Source of the DNA: Pseudoalteromonas prydzensis
Lineage (GTDB): Bacteria > Pseudomonadota > Gammaproteobacteria > Enterobacterales > Alteromonadaceae
Reading direction: 5' to 3'
DNA: 64,000 bases
Assembly (NCBI RefSeq): GCF_001661495.1
Contig: NZ_BDDT01000003.1
Location: 248,001-312,000, forward strand
The notes beneath the pieces are model-generated. The model was not told the origin of the DNA. It worked only from the letters and a program-made list of their open reading frames with translations, and searched no databases. A program made the translations under genes and the position numbers. Shown here piece after piece: positions 18,458 through 29,026 of this stretch (within the stretch, counting starts at the first letter, position 1; every line of letters begins with the position of its first letter).

Positions 18458-19528
18458 TTAGTATTGATAGTTTATGTGCTGGAAGAAACGCACCAATAGT
18501 TCTTGGCGGGTTGGGTTGAAAGCTAACTCATCAGTCACTTCATTGATAGCGCTGTGAACGTTATTCATGAACTTACCAAATCCCATATCATGTTCATCTA
18601 TTTTGCCTGCAGCAATGACAAAATGAACCATATCGACAAGTTTGTCACCTTGCCAAGCATACTCCATTTGCACAGCTTGATCATCACAGTTAAATGTCAG
18701 TTTATGAAGTTCACTGTTGCTAGCTACTTTGTCTATCATGCTGTTTCGAACGATAGGTCGACTACCATCCGCGATCATCGCACCACGCGTAATATCTCGA
18801 TTGATACAAGCACGTTGAAACGCATCAAATAAATAACAATAGAATTTATCGTAGTGTTTATCATTGAGCATCGCTTGGAACTGGGTTTTTATTTCTCGCG
18901 TTACAGGGATAGAAAACGTTACATAGGTCATATCGTTATATTGCTCAGGCAACTGACAATGACGTGATTGATAACGTGGGTAGATACTGCGTAATTTATA
19001 GCCGTAACTTTCTTTATTACCTTTTGCCTTAGCAAATAAATCATAGGTTAAATGTTGATGATCACGAATTTTCAGCTGTGCTTCGCCACTGAGTAAATGT
19101 TCTTGCAGCGATGAAATTGCTTTTTGTACTCGGCTATGAAAATGTGCGGCATTACTGCGTAAATCATCCCCAGTTGCTAAAAATAAAAAGCGGATTTTGT
19201 CGCATCGATTATTACTGTCAGCATAAAGGGTGTGGCTTTCATGGTATTTAGGGTTGTAAAAAAATAGCATTTGCTTTGGTGTTTGCAAACAGTAGGGCTC
19301 ATCATGATAGCGAACCACGGGTAATTTATCATTTGCCAAAATCTGCACATTATGAAGCTCATATTCATCACAAAATGAGAAAAGTTCACGGGCTATACGG
19401 TTATAACAATTAATATAATCATTAAATTGCAAGTAAAACTCATCACTTGGTTTAAATTCTACCAGTAAGTAGTGATTTGCTCGTGCATTACTTGCGATAT
19501 AAACGCGATGTTGGTTACTTGATGCCAT
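18458..19528 (-). CDS. Uncharacterised protein, possibly DUF3083 family
   Basis: A 356-residue soluble protein with no signal peptide or membrane helix. It is rich in Tyr, His and Asp, with blocks such as HSRVQKAISSLQEHLLSG and TYVTFSIPVTREIKTQFQ. From memory it resembles the DUF3083 proteins of Alteromonadales, whose function is unknown, but I could not confirm that. It is a single gene, convergent with argA and divergent from glnS. I see no catalytic motif. Codon use looks like that of its neighbours, so it appears to be a resident gene rather than a recent arrival. Confidence 0.6.
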   Translation of the reverse strand: MASSNQHRVYIASNARANHYLLVEFKPSDEFYLQFNDYINCYNRIARELFSFCDEYELHNVQILANDKLPVVRYHDEPYCLQTPKQMLFFYNPKYHESHTLYADSNNRCDKIRFLFLATGDDLRSNAAHFHSRVQKAISSLQEHLLSGEAQLKIRDHQHLTYDLFAKAKGNKESYGYKLRSIYPRYQSRHCQLPEQYNDMTYVTFSIPVTREIKTQFQAMLNDKHYDKFYCYLFDAFQRACINRDITRGAMIADGSRPIVRNSMIDKVASNSELHKLTFNCDDQAVQMEYAWQGDKLVDMVHFVIAAGKIDEHDMGFGKFMNNVHSAINEVTDELAFNPTRQELLVRFFQHINYQY

Positions 19529-19758
19529 TATCTTCCCTTATTTACTAAAGTACATTGGTTGGCACTATAAGTGGATTCTATGAATGTTTTATTGCGTTAA
19601 CACAGAGTTTTTATGTATATGAGCAAGTTAAATTTTGCACTTGAGTATAATAAATTAATATCTTTAATAAACTGGCATCTATTGCTGTATGTTAAGGTTT
19701 GTTTTTGTAATAATGGCTTAGTTTTGTCACCATGCACTATTGTGAGGATTGTATTCCT

Positions 19759-21420
19759 ATGGCGGAAATTGAGAATCGCCCAAGTAACTTTATAAGAACC
19801 CGTATTGATGAAGACTTAGCATCAGGTAAACATGCGTCTACACATACGCGTTTTCCACCTGAGCCAAATGGTTTTTTACATATCGGTCACGCTAAATCTA
19901 TTTGTTTAAATTTTGGTATAGCGCAAGACTACAGTGGTAAATGTAATCTACGTTTTGATGATACTAACCCTGAAAAAGAAGATATTAACTACGTTAATTC
20001 AATCAAAGAAGATGTTCAGTGGTTAGGTTTTAACTGGGATGGTGAAATAAAGTATTCGTCAAATTATTTTGATACTTTGTATGGCTATGCGGTAGAGCTT
20101 ATCAATAAAGGCTTAGCCTATGTGTGCTTTTTATCGGCAGATCAAGCCCGGGAATATCGTGGCACATTAAAAGAGCCTGGTAAGAATAGTCCAACTCGTG
20201 ATACTAGTCCTTCAGAAAACTTAGCGTTATTTGAAAAAATGCGTGCAGGTGAATTTAAAGAAGGCGAGTGTGTACTTCGCGCTAAAATAGATATGGCCAG
20301 CTCATTTATGGTACTGCGTGATCCTATTATTTATCGTGTTCGATTTGCACACCATCATCAAACCGGTGATAAATGGTGTATCTACCCAATGTATGACTTT
20401 ACGCACTGTATCTCAGATGCGCTGGAAGGCATTACTCATTCATTGTGTACGCTTGAGTTTCAAGATAACCGTCGTTTATATGACTGGGTATTAGATAACA
20501 TCAGCCTTGAATGTCACCCACAACAAATTGAGTTTTCACGCTTAAATCTTGAATACACAATTATGTCTAAGCGTAAGTTAAATGACTTAGTGGTTAATGG
20601 GCATGTTGAAGGCTGGGATGATCCACGTATGCCAACGATTGCCGGCTTACGTCGTCGTGGTTACACACCAGCATCTATCCGCGAATTTTGTTCTCGTATC
20701 GGTGTAACTAAACAAGAAAACATGGTTGAAATGGGCATGCTTGAAGCGTGTATCCGTGAAGACTTAAACGAACATGCTCCACGTGCAATGGCTGTGCTTG
20801 ATCCAGTTAAAGTGATCATTGAAAACTATGATGCCCAGACTGTTGAAACATTATCGGTTGCCAATCACCCGAATGATGAAAGCATGGGTCGTCGTGATGT
20901 ACCGTTCACCCGTGAAATTTATATAGAGCGTGAAGATTTCAAAGAAGAAGCTAATAATAAGTTTAAACGTTTAGTACTTGATAAAGAAGTACGCTTACGT
21001 GGCGCCTACGTTATTAAAGCGGAGCGTGTTGAAAAAGACGAAAATGGTGAGATCACTACTATCTTCTGTAGTTATGATCCAGAGACTTTGGGCAAAAATC
21101 CAAGTGACGGCCGAAAAGTGAAGGGCGTTATCCATTGGGTTTCGGCAAGTGAGTCAATTACTGCTGAGGTACGGTTATATGATCGTCTATTTAACGTGCC
21201 AAACCCTGCTGCCGCAGAAGATTTTTCGTCAACGTTAAATCCAGATTCATTGGTTGTACTAAGCAACGCGAAACTTGAGCCTGCACTTGCTAATGCAGCA
21301 CCGGCGCAAGGTTTTCAGTTTGAACGTACTGGTTATTTTAGCCGAGACACTAAGTCTGAACAGCTTGTATTTAACCAAACAGTTGGTTTACGGGACTCAT
21401 GGACTAAAACTCAGCAATAG
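19759..21420 (+). CDS. glnS: Glutaminyl-tRNA synthetase
   Basis: It charges tRNA-Gln with glutamine. It has 553 residues; E. coli has 554. The class I signatures are visible: HIGH appears as [21 protein letters not shown] and KMSKS as [12 protein letters not shown]. Segments such as [35 protein letters not shown] are almost unchanged from E. coli. I chose ATG 19759 ([20 protein letters not shown]) because it fits the family start; an in-frame ATG at 19732 would add nine unconserved residues. A GAGG lies 12 nt upstream, rather far. Confidence 0.96.
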   Translation: MAEIENRPSNFIRTRIDEDLASGKHASTHTRFPPEPNGFLHIGHAKSICLNFGIAQDYSGKCNLRFDDTNPEKEDINYVNSIKEDVQWLGFNWDGEIKYSSNYFDTLYGYAVELINKGLAYVCFLSADQAREYRGTLKEPGKNSPTRDTSPSENLALFEKMRAGEFKEGECVLRAKIDMASSFMVLRDPIIYRVRFAHHHQTGDKWCIYPMYDFTHCISDALEGITHSLCTLEFQDNRRLYDWVLDNISLECHPQQIEFSRLNLEYTIMSKRKLNDLVVNGHVEGWDDPRMPTIAGLRRRGYTPASIREFCSRIGVTKQENMVEMGMLEACIREDLNEHAPRAMAVLDPVKVIIENYDAQTVETLSVANHPNDESMGRRDVPFTREIYIEREDFKEEANNKFKRLVLDKEVRLRGAYVIKAERVEKDENGEITTIFCSYDPETLGKNPSDGRKVKGVIHWVSASESITAEVRLYDRLFNVPNPAAAEDFSSTLNPDSLVVLSNAKLEPALANAAPAQGFQFERTGYFSRDTKSEQLVFNQTVGLRDSWTKTQQ

Positions 21421-21426
21421 TCAGTT

Positions 21427-21455
21427 TATCCCTTAACTGTAAAAGTTAAGGGATA
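21427..21455 (+). other. Hairpin just after glnS
   Basis: TATCCCTTAACT and AGTTAAGGGATA form a perfect 12-bp stem around GTAAA, starting 7 nt after the glnS stop. No T-run follows. It precedes the true terminator at 21470 and may protect the message 3' end. Confidence 0.55.
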
Positions 21456-21469
21456 AAAGCAACAGACAC

Positions 21470-21497
21470 AAAAAAACCTGCCTAATGCAGGTTTTTT
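21470..21497. terminator. Bidirectional terminator between glnS and fur
   Basis: AAAAACCTGC and GCAGGTTTTT around CTAAT, with an A-run before and a T-run after. It serves the convergent glnS and fur genes. Confidence 0.85.
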
Positions 21498-21518
21498 AAT
21501 TTTTAACTACTAAAAAAA

Positions 21519-21959
21519 TTATTGGCTATCAGCAAACGCTTTACATGCAGCAGTATCAGTACACTCACCATATAAGTAAAGAGAGTGATTAGTCAGTTTG
21601 ATACCATTTTCTTTTGAAATTTCTAGCTGACGATTTTCAATGATATCATCTTCAAATTCGATCACTTTACCGCACTTTAAACAAACGAGGTGATCGTGGT
21701 GAGTGCTACCTGAAAGTTCAAACACAGATTTTCCGCCTTCAAAATGATGACGGCTAACAATACCAGCATCATCAAATTGGTTAAGTACGCGGTATACAGT
21801 GGCAAGGCCAATCTCTTCACCTAGGTCCAAAAGAATTTTATAAACATCTTCAGCGCTGATGTGTTGGTTATCTGGAGATTGTAAAATCTCTAAAATTTTA
21901 ATACGCGGCAAAGTTACTTTTAAGCCGGCTTTTTTTAATTCCAAGTTATGATCAGTCAT
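21519..21959 (-). CDS. fur: Ferric uptake regulator Fur
   Basis: The Fe(II)-responsive DNA-binding repressor of iron uptake. It has 146 residues. The winged-helix part (LKVTLPRIKILEILQSPDNQHISAEDVYKILLDLGEEIGLATVYRVLNQFDDAGIVSRHHFEGGKSVFEL) is followed by HHDHLVCLKCGKVIEFED, with the metal-binding His/Asp and CxxC. The ending ECTDTAACKA has a second Cys pair. The 186-bp gap to fldA upstream should hold the promoter; I could not see a good Fur box there. The fldA-fur order is common in gammaproteobacteria. Confidence 0.97.
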   Translation of the reverse strand: MTDHNLELKKAGLKVTLPRIKILEILQSPDNQHISAEDVYKILLDLGEEIGLATVYRVLNQFDDAGIVSRHHFEGGKSVFELSGSTHHDHLVCLKCGKVIEFEDDIIENRQLEISKENGIKLTNHSLYLYGECTDTAACKAFADSQ

Positions 21960-22145
21960 TAAATCTGTCTCAATTATATTTGGTTATACTAGACACCTTA
22001 CAAAGATGTACACGACACATTAGCAACGATAAGAATAACGCGCCTAGTCATTAAGTGCAAAGATCAATTGCTAGAATTAGTTATAAAAAGTGAAATCATA
22101 AAAAAAACATCACTATTTTATACAACTTCTAGTAATAAAGTGCAT

Positions 22146-22673
22146 TTAATCAGCAAGCTCACTTAAACACATTTCTTCATACACTTGTGCAGACCATGCT
22201 TTAACACGTTGTTCAGTCAGTTCTGGTTGACGGTCTTCATCGATGCCTAAACCAACAAAGTGGTTGTCATCAGCCATGCCTTTTGAGGCTTCGAAATCAT
22301 ACCCTTCAGTTGGCCAATGACCAACAACTATGGCGCCACGCTCAGTTACGATATCATTGATCATACCCATCGCATCAAGGAAGTATTCAGCATAGTCTTC
22401 TTGATCGCCACAGCCGAAGATAGCAACTAGTCTACCATCAAAATCAATTTCTTCTAATTCAGGGAAAAAATCATCCCAATCACATTGCGCTTCACCATAA
22501 TACCAAGTAGGGATACCAAATAAGATCAAATCAAATTCAGCGATCTCTTCTTTAGAGCTTTTAGCAATATCGTGTACAGCAACAAGCTTTTTACCCAATT
22601 CTTTTTGGATCATTTTAGCTACGTGCTCTGTGTTACCTGTGTCACTTCCGAAAAAAATACCTACACTTGCCAT
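22146..22673 (-). CDS. fldA: Flavodoxin FldA
   Basis: An FMN electron carrier that replaces ferredoxin under iron or oxidative stress. It has 175 residues, the long-chain class. The FMN phosphate loop is FFGSDTGNTEHVAKM (residues 7-21). The loops holding the isoalloxazine ring include PTWYYGEAQCDWDDF and FGCGDQEDYAEYF. It follows ybfE by 14 nt on the minus strand, so it belongs to a ybfF-DUF2788-ybfE-fldA-fur region, an order known from enterobacteria and vibrios. Confidence 0.96.
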   Translation of the reverse strand: MASVGIFFGSDTGNTEHVAKMIQKELGKKLVAVHDIAKSSKEEIAEFDLILFGIPTWYYGEAQCDWDDFFPELEEIDFDGRLVAIFGCGDQEDYAEYFLDAMGMINDIVTERGAIVVGHWPTEGYDFEASKGMADDNHFVGLGIDEDRQPELTEQRVKAWSAQVYEEMCLSELAD

Positions 22674-22687
22674 GGATTTAAAACCTT

Positions 22688-22966
22688 TTATCTATCAATA
22701 GCCAATCTTTCTTGTAAAATAGTTTCAATCAGCGCACTACGGCTAATATTTTGTGCATCGGCCATATCGCTTAACGCTTGATACAACTGCGATGAAACTT
22801 TAAATTCGACACGTTTTAAACCACGTGCCTTATCTCTTTTTATTTGATTACGTTTATTTACCTTTAACTGAACCTCCCTCGGAAGGGGATTCGTTTTTGG
22901 TCTGCCGGGGCGCTTTTCGTATTCAAATAAATCGAGCGTTGTTCTATCTGTTTCAGACTTAGCCAT
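22688..22966 (-). CDS. ybfE: YbfE-type ribbon-helix-helix protein
   Basis: A 92-residue small protein starting MAKSETDRTTLDLFEYEKRPGRPKTNPLPRE. This matches E. coli YbfE, annotated as LexA-regulated with no known function. The C-terminal half (GLKRVEFKVSSQLYQALSDMADAQNISRSALIETIL) looks like a ribbon-helix-helix DNA-binding fold. I chose ATG 22966 over an upstream GTG-type start at 22993, which would add nine unconserved residues. I did not see a clear LexA box nearby, so SOS control is not supported here. Confidence 0.85.
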   Translation of the reverse strand: MAKSETDRTTLDLFEYEKRPGRPKTNPLPREVQLKVNKRNQIKRDKARGLKRVEFKVSSQLYQALSDMADAQNISRSALIETILQERLAIDR

Positions 22967-22968
22967 GG

Positions 22969-23190
22969 TTAACCCACACCCGCACCTTGCCAAAACACTT
23001 GGATAAGTCCTTTAGCGATAAAACCAGAACACCCTAAAAATAGTACAAGCCATACAATATAGCGGCCAAACTTAGGTACATTACCTCTTTTAAGTACGTC
23101 TTGAATAGCCATACCAATAAAAAAGAACACACCGGCTAAGCCAAAATACAACCCAAGGGTATCAAATTCGTTAATTAACTGACTGACCAT
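22969..23190 (-). CDS. Small inner-membrane protein, DUF2788 family
   Basis: A 73-residue protein with two hydrophobic helices (LGLYFGLAGVFFFIGMAI and YIVWLVLFLGCSGFIAKGLIQVF) joined by a short basic loop, QDVLKRGNVPKFGR. The family is DUF2788, of unknown function, usually found beside ybfE and ybfF. It ends 2 nt before ybfE. ATG 23190 is preferred; a TTG directly upstream (23193) is possible. Confidence 0.8.
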   Translation of the reverse strand: MVSQLINEFDTLGLYFGLAGVFFFIGMAIQDVLKRGNVPKFGRYIVWLVLFLGCSGFIAKGLIQVFWQGAGVG

Positions 23191-23289
23191 CAACGTATAA
23201 CCTTTAAATTAAACGGCGCGTACTATAGCATATAAAATCGCAATTATTTAGTGCGCTTAGTCAAAAATACATGATTAAATTTTGCTTTG

Positions 23290-24054
23290 TTAAGCCATTA
23301 AAAAATCATTGATAGACTTATTCACGGCTTGTGGTTTCTGCGCATGTAACCAGTGACCAGCACCATGAATAATTTTTGCTTTTGCATTACTAAATTGCGC
23401 CATGATCGCATCGCGGTATTCAGGCAATATATAGTCAGAATCGTTCCCTTTGATAAATAAAGTATCGCATAAACAAGAATCATTTGCTTTAATATTTGTT
23501 AGGATATTACTATATTTTTTACTCAAAGTGGCTAAATTGAAGCGCCATTGCAATTGGCCTTGGTCATTTTTAGCATAACTTTTTAATAAAAACTGACGAA
23601 CACCTAGTTCAGGGATCAGCTGTTGCATCAATTGGTCAGCCTGTTTACGGTCATTAACTGCGTGCTGTTCAACGAGTTTTAACGCAGCAATAATATCATC
23701 ATGACGACTTTTATAAGCCACTGGCGCTATGTCTAAAACAACCAGTTTGTTAATTAATTCAGGGCTTAAATGCGCAATTTGCATAGCAACTTTGCCACCC
23801 ATTGAATGACCGACTAAATGTGCTTTATTTATATTTAAATGCGCCATTAACGTTAGCACATCGTGTGCCATAACCGGGTAATCCATTTCTTCGCTGTGTG
23901 GTGAACGGCCATGGTTACGAAGGTCAATGTTGGTCACTGTAAAATTTTCAGCTAATGCGTTAGCGATAACATTTAAATTTTCCAATGAACCAAATAAACC
24001 ATGGATCAAAATTACATCTGGCCCTTGGCCTAGTTGTTTGTAATTTAACAGCAT
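23290..24054 (-). CDS. ybfF: Alpha/beta-hydrolase (esterase) YbfF
   Basis: A 254-residue cytosolic alpha/beta-hydrolase. The oxyanion-hole segment is VILIHGLFGSLENL, the nucleophile elbow GHSMGGK holds the catalytic Ser (about residue 91), and the His lies in GAGHWLHAQKP near the C-terminus. E. coli YbfF acts on short acyl esters and acyl-CoA-type thioesters in vitro; the natural substrate is unclear. ATG 24054 has a GGGA 7 nt upstream; the TTG 12 nt earlier is less likely. It is transcribed away from seqA. Confidence 0.9.
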   Translation of the reverse strand: MLLNYKQLGQGPDVILIHGLFGSLENLNVIANALAENFTVTNIDLRNHGRSPHSEEMDYPVMAHDVLTLMAHLNINKAHLVGHSMGGKVAMQIAHLSPELINKLVVLDIAPVAYKSRHDDIIAALKLVEQHAVNDRKQADQLMQQLIPELGVRQFLLKSYAKNDQGQLQWRFNLATLSKKYSNILTNIKANDSCLCDTLFIKGNDSDYILPEYRDAIMAQFSNAKAKIIHGAGHWLHAQKPQAVNKSINDFLMA

Positions 24055-24193
24055 CAGAGTTCCCAAAAATATCTCTAAAAAGTGCGCCTAGTTTGCCTAG
24101 TGAAATAACAAATTGCAAAACATAGAGAATTAAATCAGCTTTGGGTATAATCAGGTAGGAAAAAAAAATGTGACCCGTAACGACAGGAATAAC

Positions 24194-24778
24194 ATGAAAA
24201 AAATTGACATAGACGACGAGTTATATCAATACATTGCAAGTAATACACAAAGTATAGGCGAAAGCGCTTCAACTATTTTACGTCGTTTGTTAAATATTCA
24301 CGACGAAAATGATTTAGTCGTACCAGAAAACCCTGCGCTTGTTGAGATGCCAGTAAGCGAAGATGATGGGCCGTCATCTAAAACAACACCACTTGTTGAA
24401 GATAAAAAGCCAGCGCCAGTCACACAATTGACACATCAACATGCGAACGTTTTTAATATTCTAAATAAAGAAGAGTTAGCGATGCAAAAAGGGGTCGTTG
24501 GCCGCTTTTTGTTTATCCTCTCTGCTTTACACAGAACACATAAAACTGATTTTTCAGCAGTACTGGATGTGCAAGGACGCGATCGTGTCTACTTTGCGAC
24601 TAGTAAAGAAGCGCTCGTCAACAGTGGTAGTAGTATGAATCCAAAAAATATCACCGACAGTGAATACTGGGTAATGACTAATTCAAATACTACCCGTAAG
24701 AAAATGATGTTGCATGAAGTGGCGCTTGGCTTAGGTTATAGTGCTGAACAAGCAGAAAAAATTCGAGACTACTTATAA
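24194..24778 (+). CDS. seqA: Negative modulator of initiation of replication SeqA
   Basis: It binds hemimethylated GATC sites and delays re-initiation at oriC. It has 194 residues; E. coli has 181. The N-terminal oligomerisation domain ([33 protein letters not shown]) is conserved, a variable acidic/Pro linker follows (about 45-90), and the DNA-binding C-terminus contains [16 protein letters not shown] and [21 protein letters not shown] 24194 has AGGA 5 nt upstream; an earlier in-frame start at 24170 adds unconserved residues. Its presence implies Dam methylation in this organism. It sits 10 nt before pgm, and the pair is conserved. Confidence 0.95.
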   Translation: MKKIDIDDELYQYIASNTQSIGESASTILRRLLNIHDENDLVVPENPALVEMPVSEDDGPSSKTTPLVEDKKPAPVTQLTHQHANVFNILNKEELAMQKGVVGRFLFILSALHRTHKTDFSAVLDVQGRDRVYFATSKEALVNSGSSMNPKNITDSEYWVMTNSNTTRKKMMLHEVALGLGYSAEQAEKIRDYL

Positions 24779-24788
24779 AGGAAGTGTA

Positions 24789-26426
24789 ATGGCGATTCAT
24801 TCCGGCGCAGGGAAACCTGCAACACAATCAGATTTAGTAAATGTACCAAAATTAGTGTCTGCTTATTACTTAAATGAGCCAGATTTAGAACAAAATCCTG
24901 AACATTGTGTTGCCTTTGGTACCTCAGGGCATAGAGGTTGTTCTTATGATGTGAAATTCAATGAATCACATATTCTCGCCATTACTCAAGCAATTTGTGA
25001 CTACCGTAAGCAAAATAATATTTTTGGCCCGCTTTATTTAGGTAAAGATACCCACGCATTAAGTGAAGCTGCTTTTAACTCAGCGATTGAAGTATTAGTT
25101 GCAAATGAAGTGCAGGTGATCACTCAAGAAAATGATGATTTTACACCGACTCCTGTTATTAGCCATGCTGTTGTTTGCCATAACAAATTACATCCGCATG
25201 AATTAGCGGACGGCATTGTTGTAACCCCTTCACATAATCCACCAGAAGACGGCGGTTTTAAATATAATCCCCCTAATGGCGGCCCAGCTGATACAGATGT
25301 AACGAAATGGATAGAAGACAGAGCAAATCAATTACTCCTTGAAGATTTAGTTGAAGTTGAGTTGTTTCCATTTGCTAAAGCATCGCGTTCTGGTTTTATT
25401 AAATACCAAGATTTAATGACCCCATACATTGAAGACTTAATCAACGTGGTTGATGTTGCGGCTATTAGTAAAGCAAATATTAAAATTGGTATTGATCCAC
25501 TGGGTGGCTCAGGAATTAATTTTTGGCCTGTTATTGCGAAGAAATTCAATTTAGACTTAACGGTCGTAAATGATCAAGTTGATCCGCGTTTTGCATTTAT
25601 GCCGCTTGATAAAGACGGTAAAATCCGCATGGATTGCTCCTCTCCTTATGCAATGGCAAATCTCATTGCCCTAAAAGATGATTTTGATATTAGCATAGGT
25701 AACGACCCTGATTATGACCGCCATGGTATTGTTACACCCGATGGTTTAATGAACCCGAATCACTTTTTAGCGGTTGCGATTGATTACTTATTAAATCATC
25801 GTAATTGGTCTAAAGATGTACAGATTGGCAAAACGCTGGTATCAAGTGCGATGATCGACCGAGTGGTCGCCCGTAATAATCGTCAAGTGCAAGAAGTACC
25901 GGTTGGCTTTAAATGGTTTGTTGATGGTTTAAGCGCAGGCACACTTGCGTTTGGTGGTGAAGAAAGTGCAGGGGCATCATTCTTGCGTTTTGACGGAACG
26001 GTTTGGAATACCGATAAAGACGGCTTTATTATGGGCTTATTAGCCGCCGAAATTTTAGCTGTTACAGGGAAAACCCCATCAGCACTTTATAAAGAGCTCG
26101 AACAAGAGTTTGGTGCGCCTTTATATAAACGTATCGATGCACCAGCAAGCACGGCACAAAAAGACCGCCTAAAAGCGCTTAGTGCTAAAGATGTTACGGC
26201 TGATACCTTAGCTGGAGAGCCTATTTTACAAAAGCTTACTCATGCACCAGGTAACAACGCTGCGATTGGTGGCCTAAAAGTAGTCACCGAAAATGGCTGG
26301 TTTGCTGCCCGTCCATCAGGTACTGAAGATATCTATAAAATCTACCTTGAGTCATTCAAAGGTGAAGAGCATTTAGCGTTACTTGAAAAAGAAGCTAAAA
26401 AATTAGTTGATGCAGTGATCAGCTAA
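24789..26426 (+). CDS. pgm: Phosphoglucomutase (alpha-D-glucose specific)
   Basis: It interconverts glucose 1-phosphate and glucose 6-phosphate in the cytoplasm. It has 545 residues; E. coli has 546. The phosphoserine loop is [13 protein letters not shown] with Ser148, the metal site is NDPDYDRHG, the sugar-binding loop is [12 protein letters not shown], and the phosphate-binding loop is [16 protein letters not shown] 24789 has AAGGAAG upstream. It is co-transcribed with seqA and ends at a terminator. Confidence 0.97.
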   Translation: MAIHSGAGKPATQSDLVNVPKLVSAYYLNEPDLEQNPEHCVAFGTSGHRGCSYDVKFNESHILAITQAICDYRKQNNIFGPLYLGKDTHALSEAAFNSAIEVLVANEVQVITQENDDFTPTPVISHAVVCHNKLHPHELADGIVVTPSHNPPEDGGFKYNPPNGGPADTDVTKWIEDRANQLLLEDLVEVELFPFAKASRSGFIKYQDLMTPYIEDLINVVDVAAISKANIKIGIDPLGGSGINFWPVIAKKFNLDLTVVNDQVDPRFAFMPLDKDGKIRMDCSSPYAMANLIALKDDFDISIGNDPDYDRHGIVTPDGLMNPNHFLAVAIDYLLNHRNWSKDVQIGKTLVSSAMIDRVVARNNRQVQEVPVGFKWFVDGLSAGTLAFGGEESAGASFLRFDGTVWNTDKDGFIMGLLAAEILAVTGKTPSALYKELEQEFGAPLYKRIDAPASTAQKDRLKALSAKDVTADTLAGEPILQKLTHAPGNNAAIGGLKVVTENGWFAARPSGTEDIYKIYLESFKGEEHLALLEKEAKKLVDAVIS

Positions 26427-26443
26427 TCATTAACGTGTTAAAG

Positions 26444-26470
26444 AAACGGCTGACTTGATCAGCCGTTTTT
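26444..26470 (+). terminator. Rho-independent terminator after pgm
   Basis: AAACGGCTGA pairs with TCAGCCGTTT around CTTGA and continues into a T-run. It lies 17 nt after the pgm stop and 29 nt before astE, so astE may have read-through or its own promoter. Confidence 0.85.
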
Positions 26471-26498
26471 GTATTTACTCCACACAAAAGGCGATTCA

Positions 26499-27551
26499 AT
26501 GTCAGCCACAACAAATTATATCAATGAGTTAAAAAAAACGGGTGACTTTCTAACACTCAGTCGTGCTAACGAATGGCACTTAGATGCCAGTGAGTTTATG
26601 TTAGCGAATGGTACACAAGTGAATGTTCATGATACTGGCGTTATAGAGTTTCAACCGCAGGTGCACAGCAGCAAAGATATTGTACTCTCGAGTGCCATCC
26701 ATGGTAATGAAACCGCACCTATTGAAATTTGCGATCAATTAATTAAGCAAGTTTTGCTTGGTCAATTACAGTTGGCGCAGCGTGTACTGTTTATTTTTGG
26801 CAATCCGCAGTCGATTAATATCGGCAAACGATTTGTCACAGAAAACCTTAATCGCTTGTTTAACGGTCACCATAGCGTAGACGGCATTGCAATGAACGAT
26901 GAACGTCGTCGCGCTAAAAAATTAGAAGACTATGTAAGCGACTTTTTTACCCGTGGTGGGGCAAACCGTGCACGTTGTCATTATGATTTACACACTGCCA
27001 TTCGTGGCTCTAAAAATGACAAGTTTGCTGTTTATCCATTTTTACACGGCAAGCCATGGAAAAAGTCACAACTGCAATTTTTATTGAGTTGTGGTGTAAA
27101 TACAGTGCTGATGATGAAATCAGCGGCAACAACATTTAGCTATTATTCATCATTCGTCCATGATGCCGACTCGTTTACCGTGGAGCTGGGTCAAGTAAAG
27201 CCATTTGGTGAAAATGACATGAGCCGCTTTGCTAAAACGCGCGACACGCTAACTGCATTAATTAGCCAAAAAGAAGTTTCATATAAGGAATTTAATGCAA
27301 ATGACTTTGAGTTGTTCGCCGTGCATCGCTCAATTAATCGCACAGCGCAAAATTTTTCTTTTCCTTTTTCTGATGATGCAGAGAATTTTACGGGTTTTAG
27401 CAAGGGTGAGTTACTCGCAACGGATGGCGAAACGTGTTACTACGCCGATGTAGAAGGAGAGGCAATTATATTTCCTAATGCCGATGTTGCGTTAGGTCAG
27501 CGAGCCTTATTAACTGTCATTCCACTGCAATTAACAGATAATATTATTTAA
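26499..27551 (+). CDS. astE: Succinylglutamate desuccinylase AstE
   Basis: The last step of the arginine succinyltransferase (AST) pathway, releasing succinate and glutamate from N-succinylglutamate. It has 350 residues. The zinc ligands are in [13 protein letters not shown] (His and Glu) and in [12 protein letters not shown] (His). The catalytic Glu is in [15 protein letters not shown] 26499 has AAAAGG 7 nt upstream. The other ast genes are not in the window; an isolated astE is also common in related marine species. Confidence 0.9.
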   Translation: MSATTNYINELKKTGDFLTLSRANEWHLDASEFMLANGTQVNVHDTGVIEFQPQVHSSKDIVLSSAIHGNETAPIEICDQLIKQVLLGQLQLAQRVLFIFGNPQSINIGKRFVTENLNRLFNGHHSVDGIAMNDERRRAKKLEDYVSDFFTRGGANRARCHYDLHTAIRGSKNDKFAVYPFLHGKPWKKSQLQFLLSCGVNTVLMMKSAATTFSYYSSFVHDADSFTVELGQVKPFGENDMSRFAKTRDTLTALISQKEVSYKEFNANDFELFAVHRSINRTAQNFSFPFSDDAENFTGFSKGELLATDGETCYYADVEGEAIIFPNADVALGQRALLTVIPLQLTDNII

Positions 27552-27683
27552 ATTAGCGTTAAAAAATTCCGCCTAAGTTGTTAACTATATGATTGTATAT
27601 GTTTTATATTTTTGTATAGTTAACTTTCCAGTCCCTCTCTCGCCAATTCAATTTGTTTCGTCTATGATTAGTTGAATAACACC

Positions 27684-27697
27684 TTACGTTAACGTAA
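27684..27697. promoter_or_regulatory. Palindromic operator upstream of bkd (LiuR-like)
   Basis: TTACGTTAACGTAA is a perfect 14-bp palindrome, extended to 12-bp arms (ACACCTTACGTT and AACGTAAAGTGT) with one mismatch over 27680-27703. It lies 115 nt before the bkdA1 start in a 260-bp gap. The form agrees with what I recall of the LiuR (MerR-family) motif that controls branched-chain amino-acid catabolism in Alteromonadales. The operator is seen in the sequence; the regulator's identity is inferred. Confidence 0.55.
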
Positions 27698-27811
27698 AGT
27701 GTCGACAGATTTAATTTAAATACAGTGTTATTTCTGCAAACTTTAACCAGCAGAATTCATCCAATAATAACAAGCGATTTGCACTGTGTTGACAACAAAA
27801 GAAGGTAGGTT

Positions 27812-29026
27812 ATGAGTAATCCAAATAACGTATCGCTGAATATCAGTCACGATCTAGAATTTATTGATGGTCATGCCCTGAATATTCCGACCTTGAGTAT
27901 TTTAAACGAGGATGGCGATATCCAAGACGGTGCAACAGCCCCTGATATTGACGAAAGCACAGCGCTGCGATTATATGAAACAATGCGGTTTATTCGTGCG
28001 CTTGATGAGCGTATGCAAGCCGCTCAACGTCAAGGCCGTGTCAGCTTTTATATGCAATGTTTGGGTGAAGAAGCTGCGGTAACTGCATCAGCGGCAGCCC
28101 TTGATCAAGATGATATGATCATGGCGCAATACCGTGAGCAAGCAGCACTGCATTATCGTGGATTCACTCTTGATCAGTTTATGAATCAAATGTTTTCAAA
28201 TGAGCTTGATCTTGGTAAAGGCCGCCAGATGCCAATTCATTATGGCAGTGCAGCACTTAATTATATGACTATTTCTTCTCCGCTTGGTACGCAAATTCCG
28301 CAAGCGACAGGCTATGCCTACGGTCAAAAAATTAAGCATATTGACGCCAAAACAGGTGAGCTAAATTCGGCCATTGATAACATCACCATTTGTTATTTTG
28401 GTGAAGGTGCGGCATCGGAAGGTGATTTTCATGCGGGTTTAAATATGGCTGCGGTACATAAGTCTCCGGTTATCTTTTTTGCCCGTAATAACGGTTATGC
28501 GATTTCAACGCCTGCGGATGAACAGTTTAAAGGAGACGGTATTGCTTGTCGCGGAGTTGGCTACGGTATTAAAACAATTCGTGTCGATGGTGCTGATGCA
28601 TTGGCTGTTTATGCAGCAACCAAAAAAGCACGGGAAATCGCTACAACTACTGGCGAACCAATTCTGATTGAATCGATAGCGTATCGTTTAGGCGCGCATT
28701 CAACCTCAGATGATCCAAGTGGTTATCGCTCTAAAGATGAAGAAGCGAATTACCAAGCATGCCCAATTGAGCGTTTTCGTAAATGGTTAGTGAAACAAAA
28801 CTGGCTAAATGAAGAAGAAGACGTTAAAGCGAAAGAAACAATTCGTGAAGATATTTTAGCCGCCTTAAAACGCGCGGAAGTGATTGCAAAACCAGCATTA
28901 GAAGAATTGATATCTGATGTCTACGATACGCCAATTCCTTCACTGCAACGTCAGTATGAGCAATTAAAAACCCACATCAAGCAACACCCAGATGCTTACC
29001 CAATCACAGCAGGGAGAATTAAGTAA
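27812..29026 (+). CDS. bkdA1: Branched-chain 2-oxoacid dehydrogenase E1 alpha subunit
   Basis: The thiamine-diphosphate subunit that decarboxylates 2-oxo acids from Val, Leu and Ile. It has 404 residues. A long N-terminal region is followed by the phosphorylation-loop-like [15 protein letters not shown]. The ThDP-binding motif begins at [19 protein letters not shown] and ends with [10 protein letters not shown]. The QAALHYRG segment near the active site is also typical. It overlaps bkdA2 by 1 nt. The operon is bkdA1-A2-B, and no E3 gene follows. Confidence 0.94.
   Translation: MSNPNNVSLNISHDLEFIDGHALNIPTLSILNEDGDIQDGATAPDIDESTALRLYETMRFIRALDERMQAAQRQGRVSFYMQCLGEEAAVTASAAALDQDDMIMAQYREQAALHYRGFTLDQFMNQMFSNELDLGKGRQMPIHYGSAALNYMTISSPLGTQIPQATGYAYGQKIKHIDAKTGELNSAIDNITICYFGEGAASEGDFHAGLNMAAVHKSPVIFFARNNGYAISTPADEQFKGDGIACRGVGYGIKTIRVDGADALAVYAATKKAREIATTTGEPILIESIAYRLGAHSTSDDPSGYRSKDEEANYQACPIERFRKWLVKQNWLNEEEDVKAKETIREDILAALKRAEVIAKPALEELISDVYDTPIPSLQRQYEQLKTHIKQHPDAYPITAGRIK

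Noticed and set aside
21960-22145. Fur box in front of fur
   Set aside because: No sequence with acceptable 7-1-7 symmetry was found by eye.
22967-23289. LexA box controlling ybfE
   Set aside because: I searched for CTGT-N8-ACAG around the gene and saw none.
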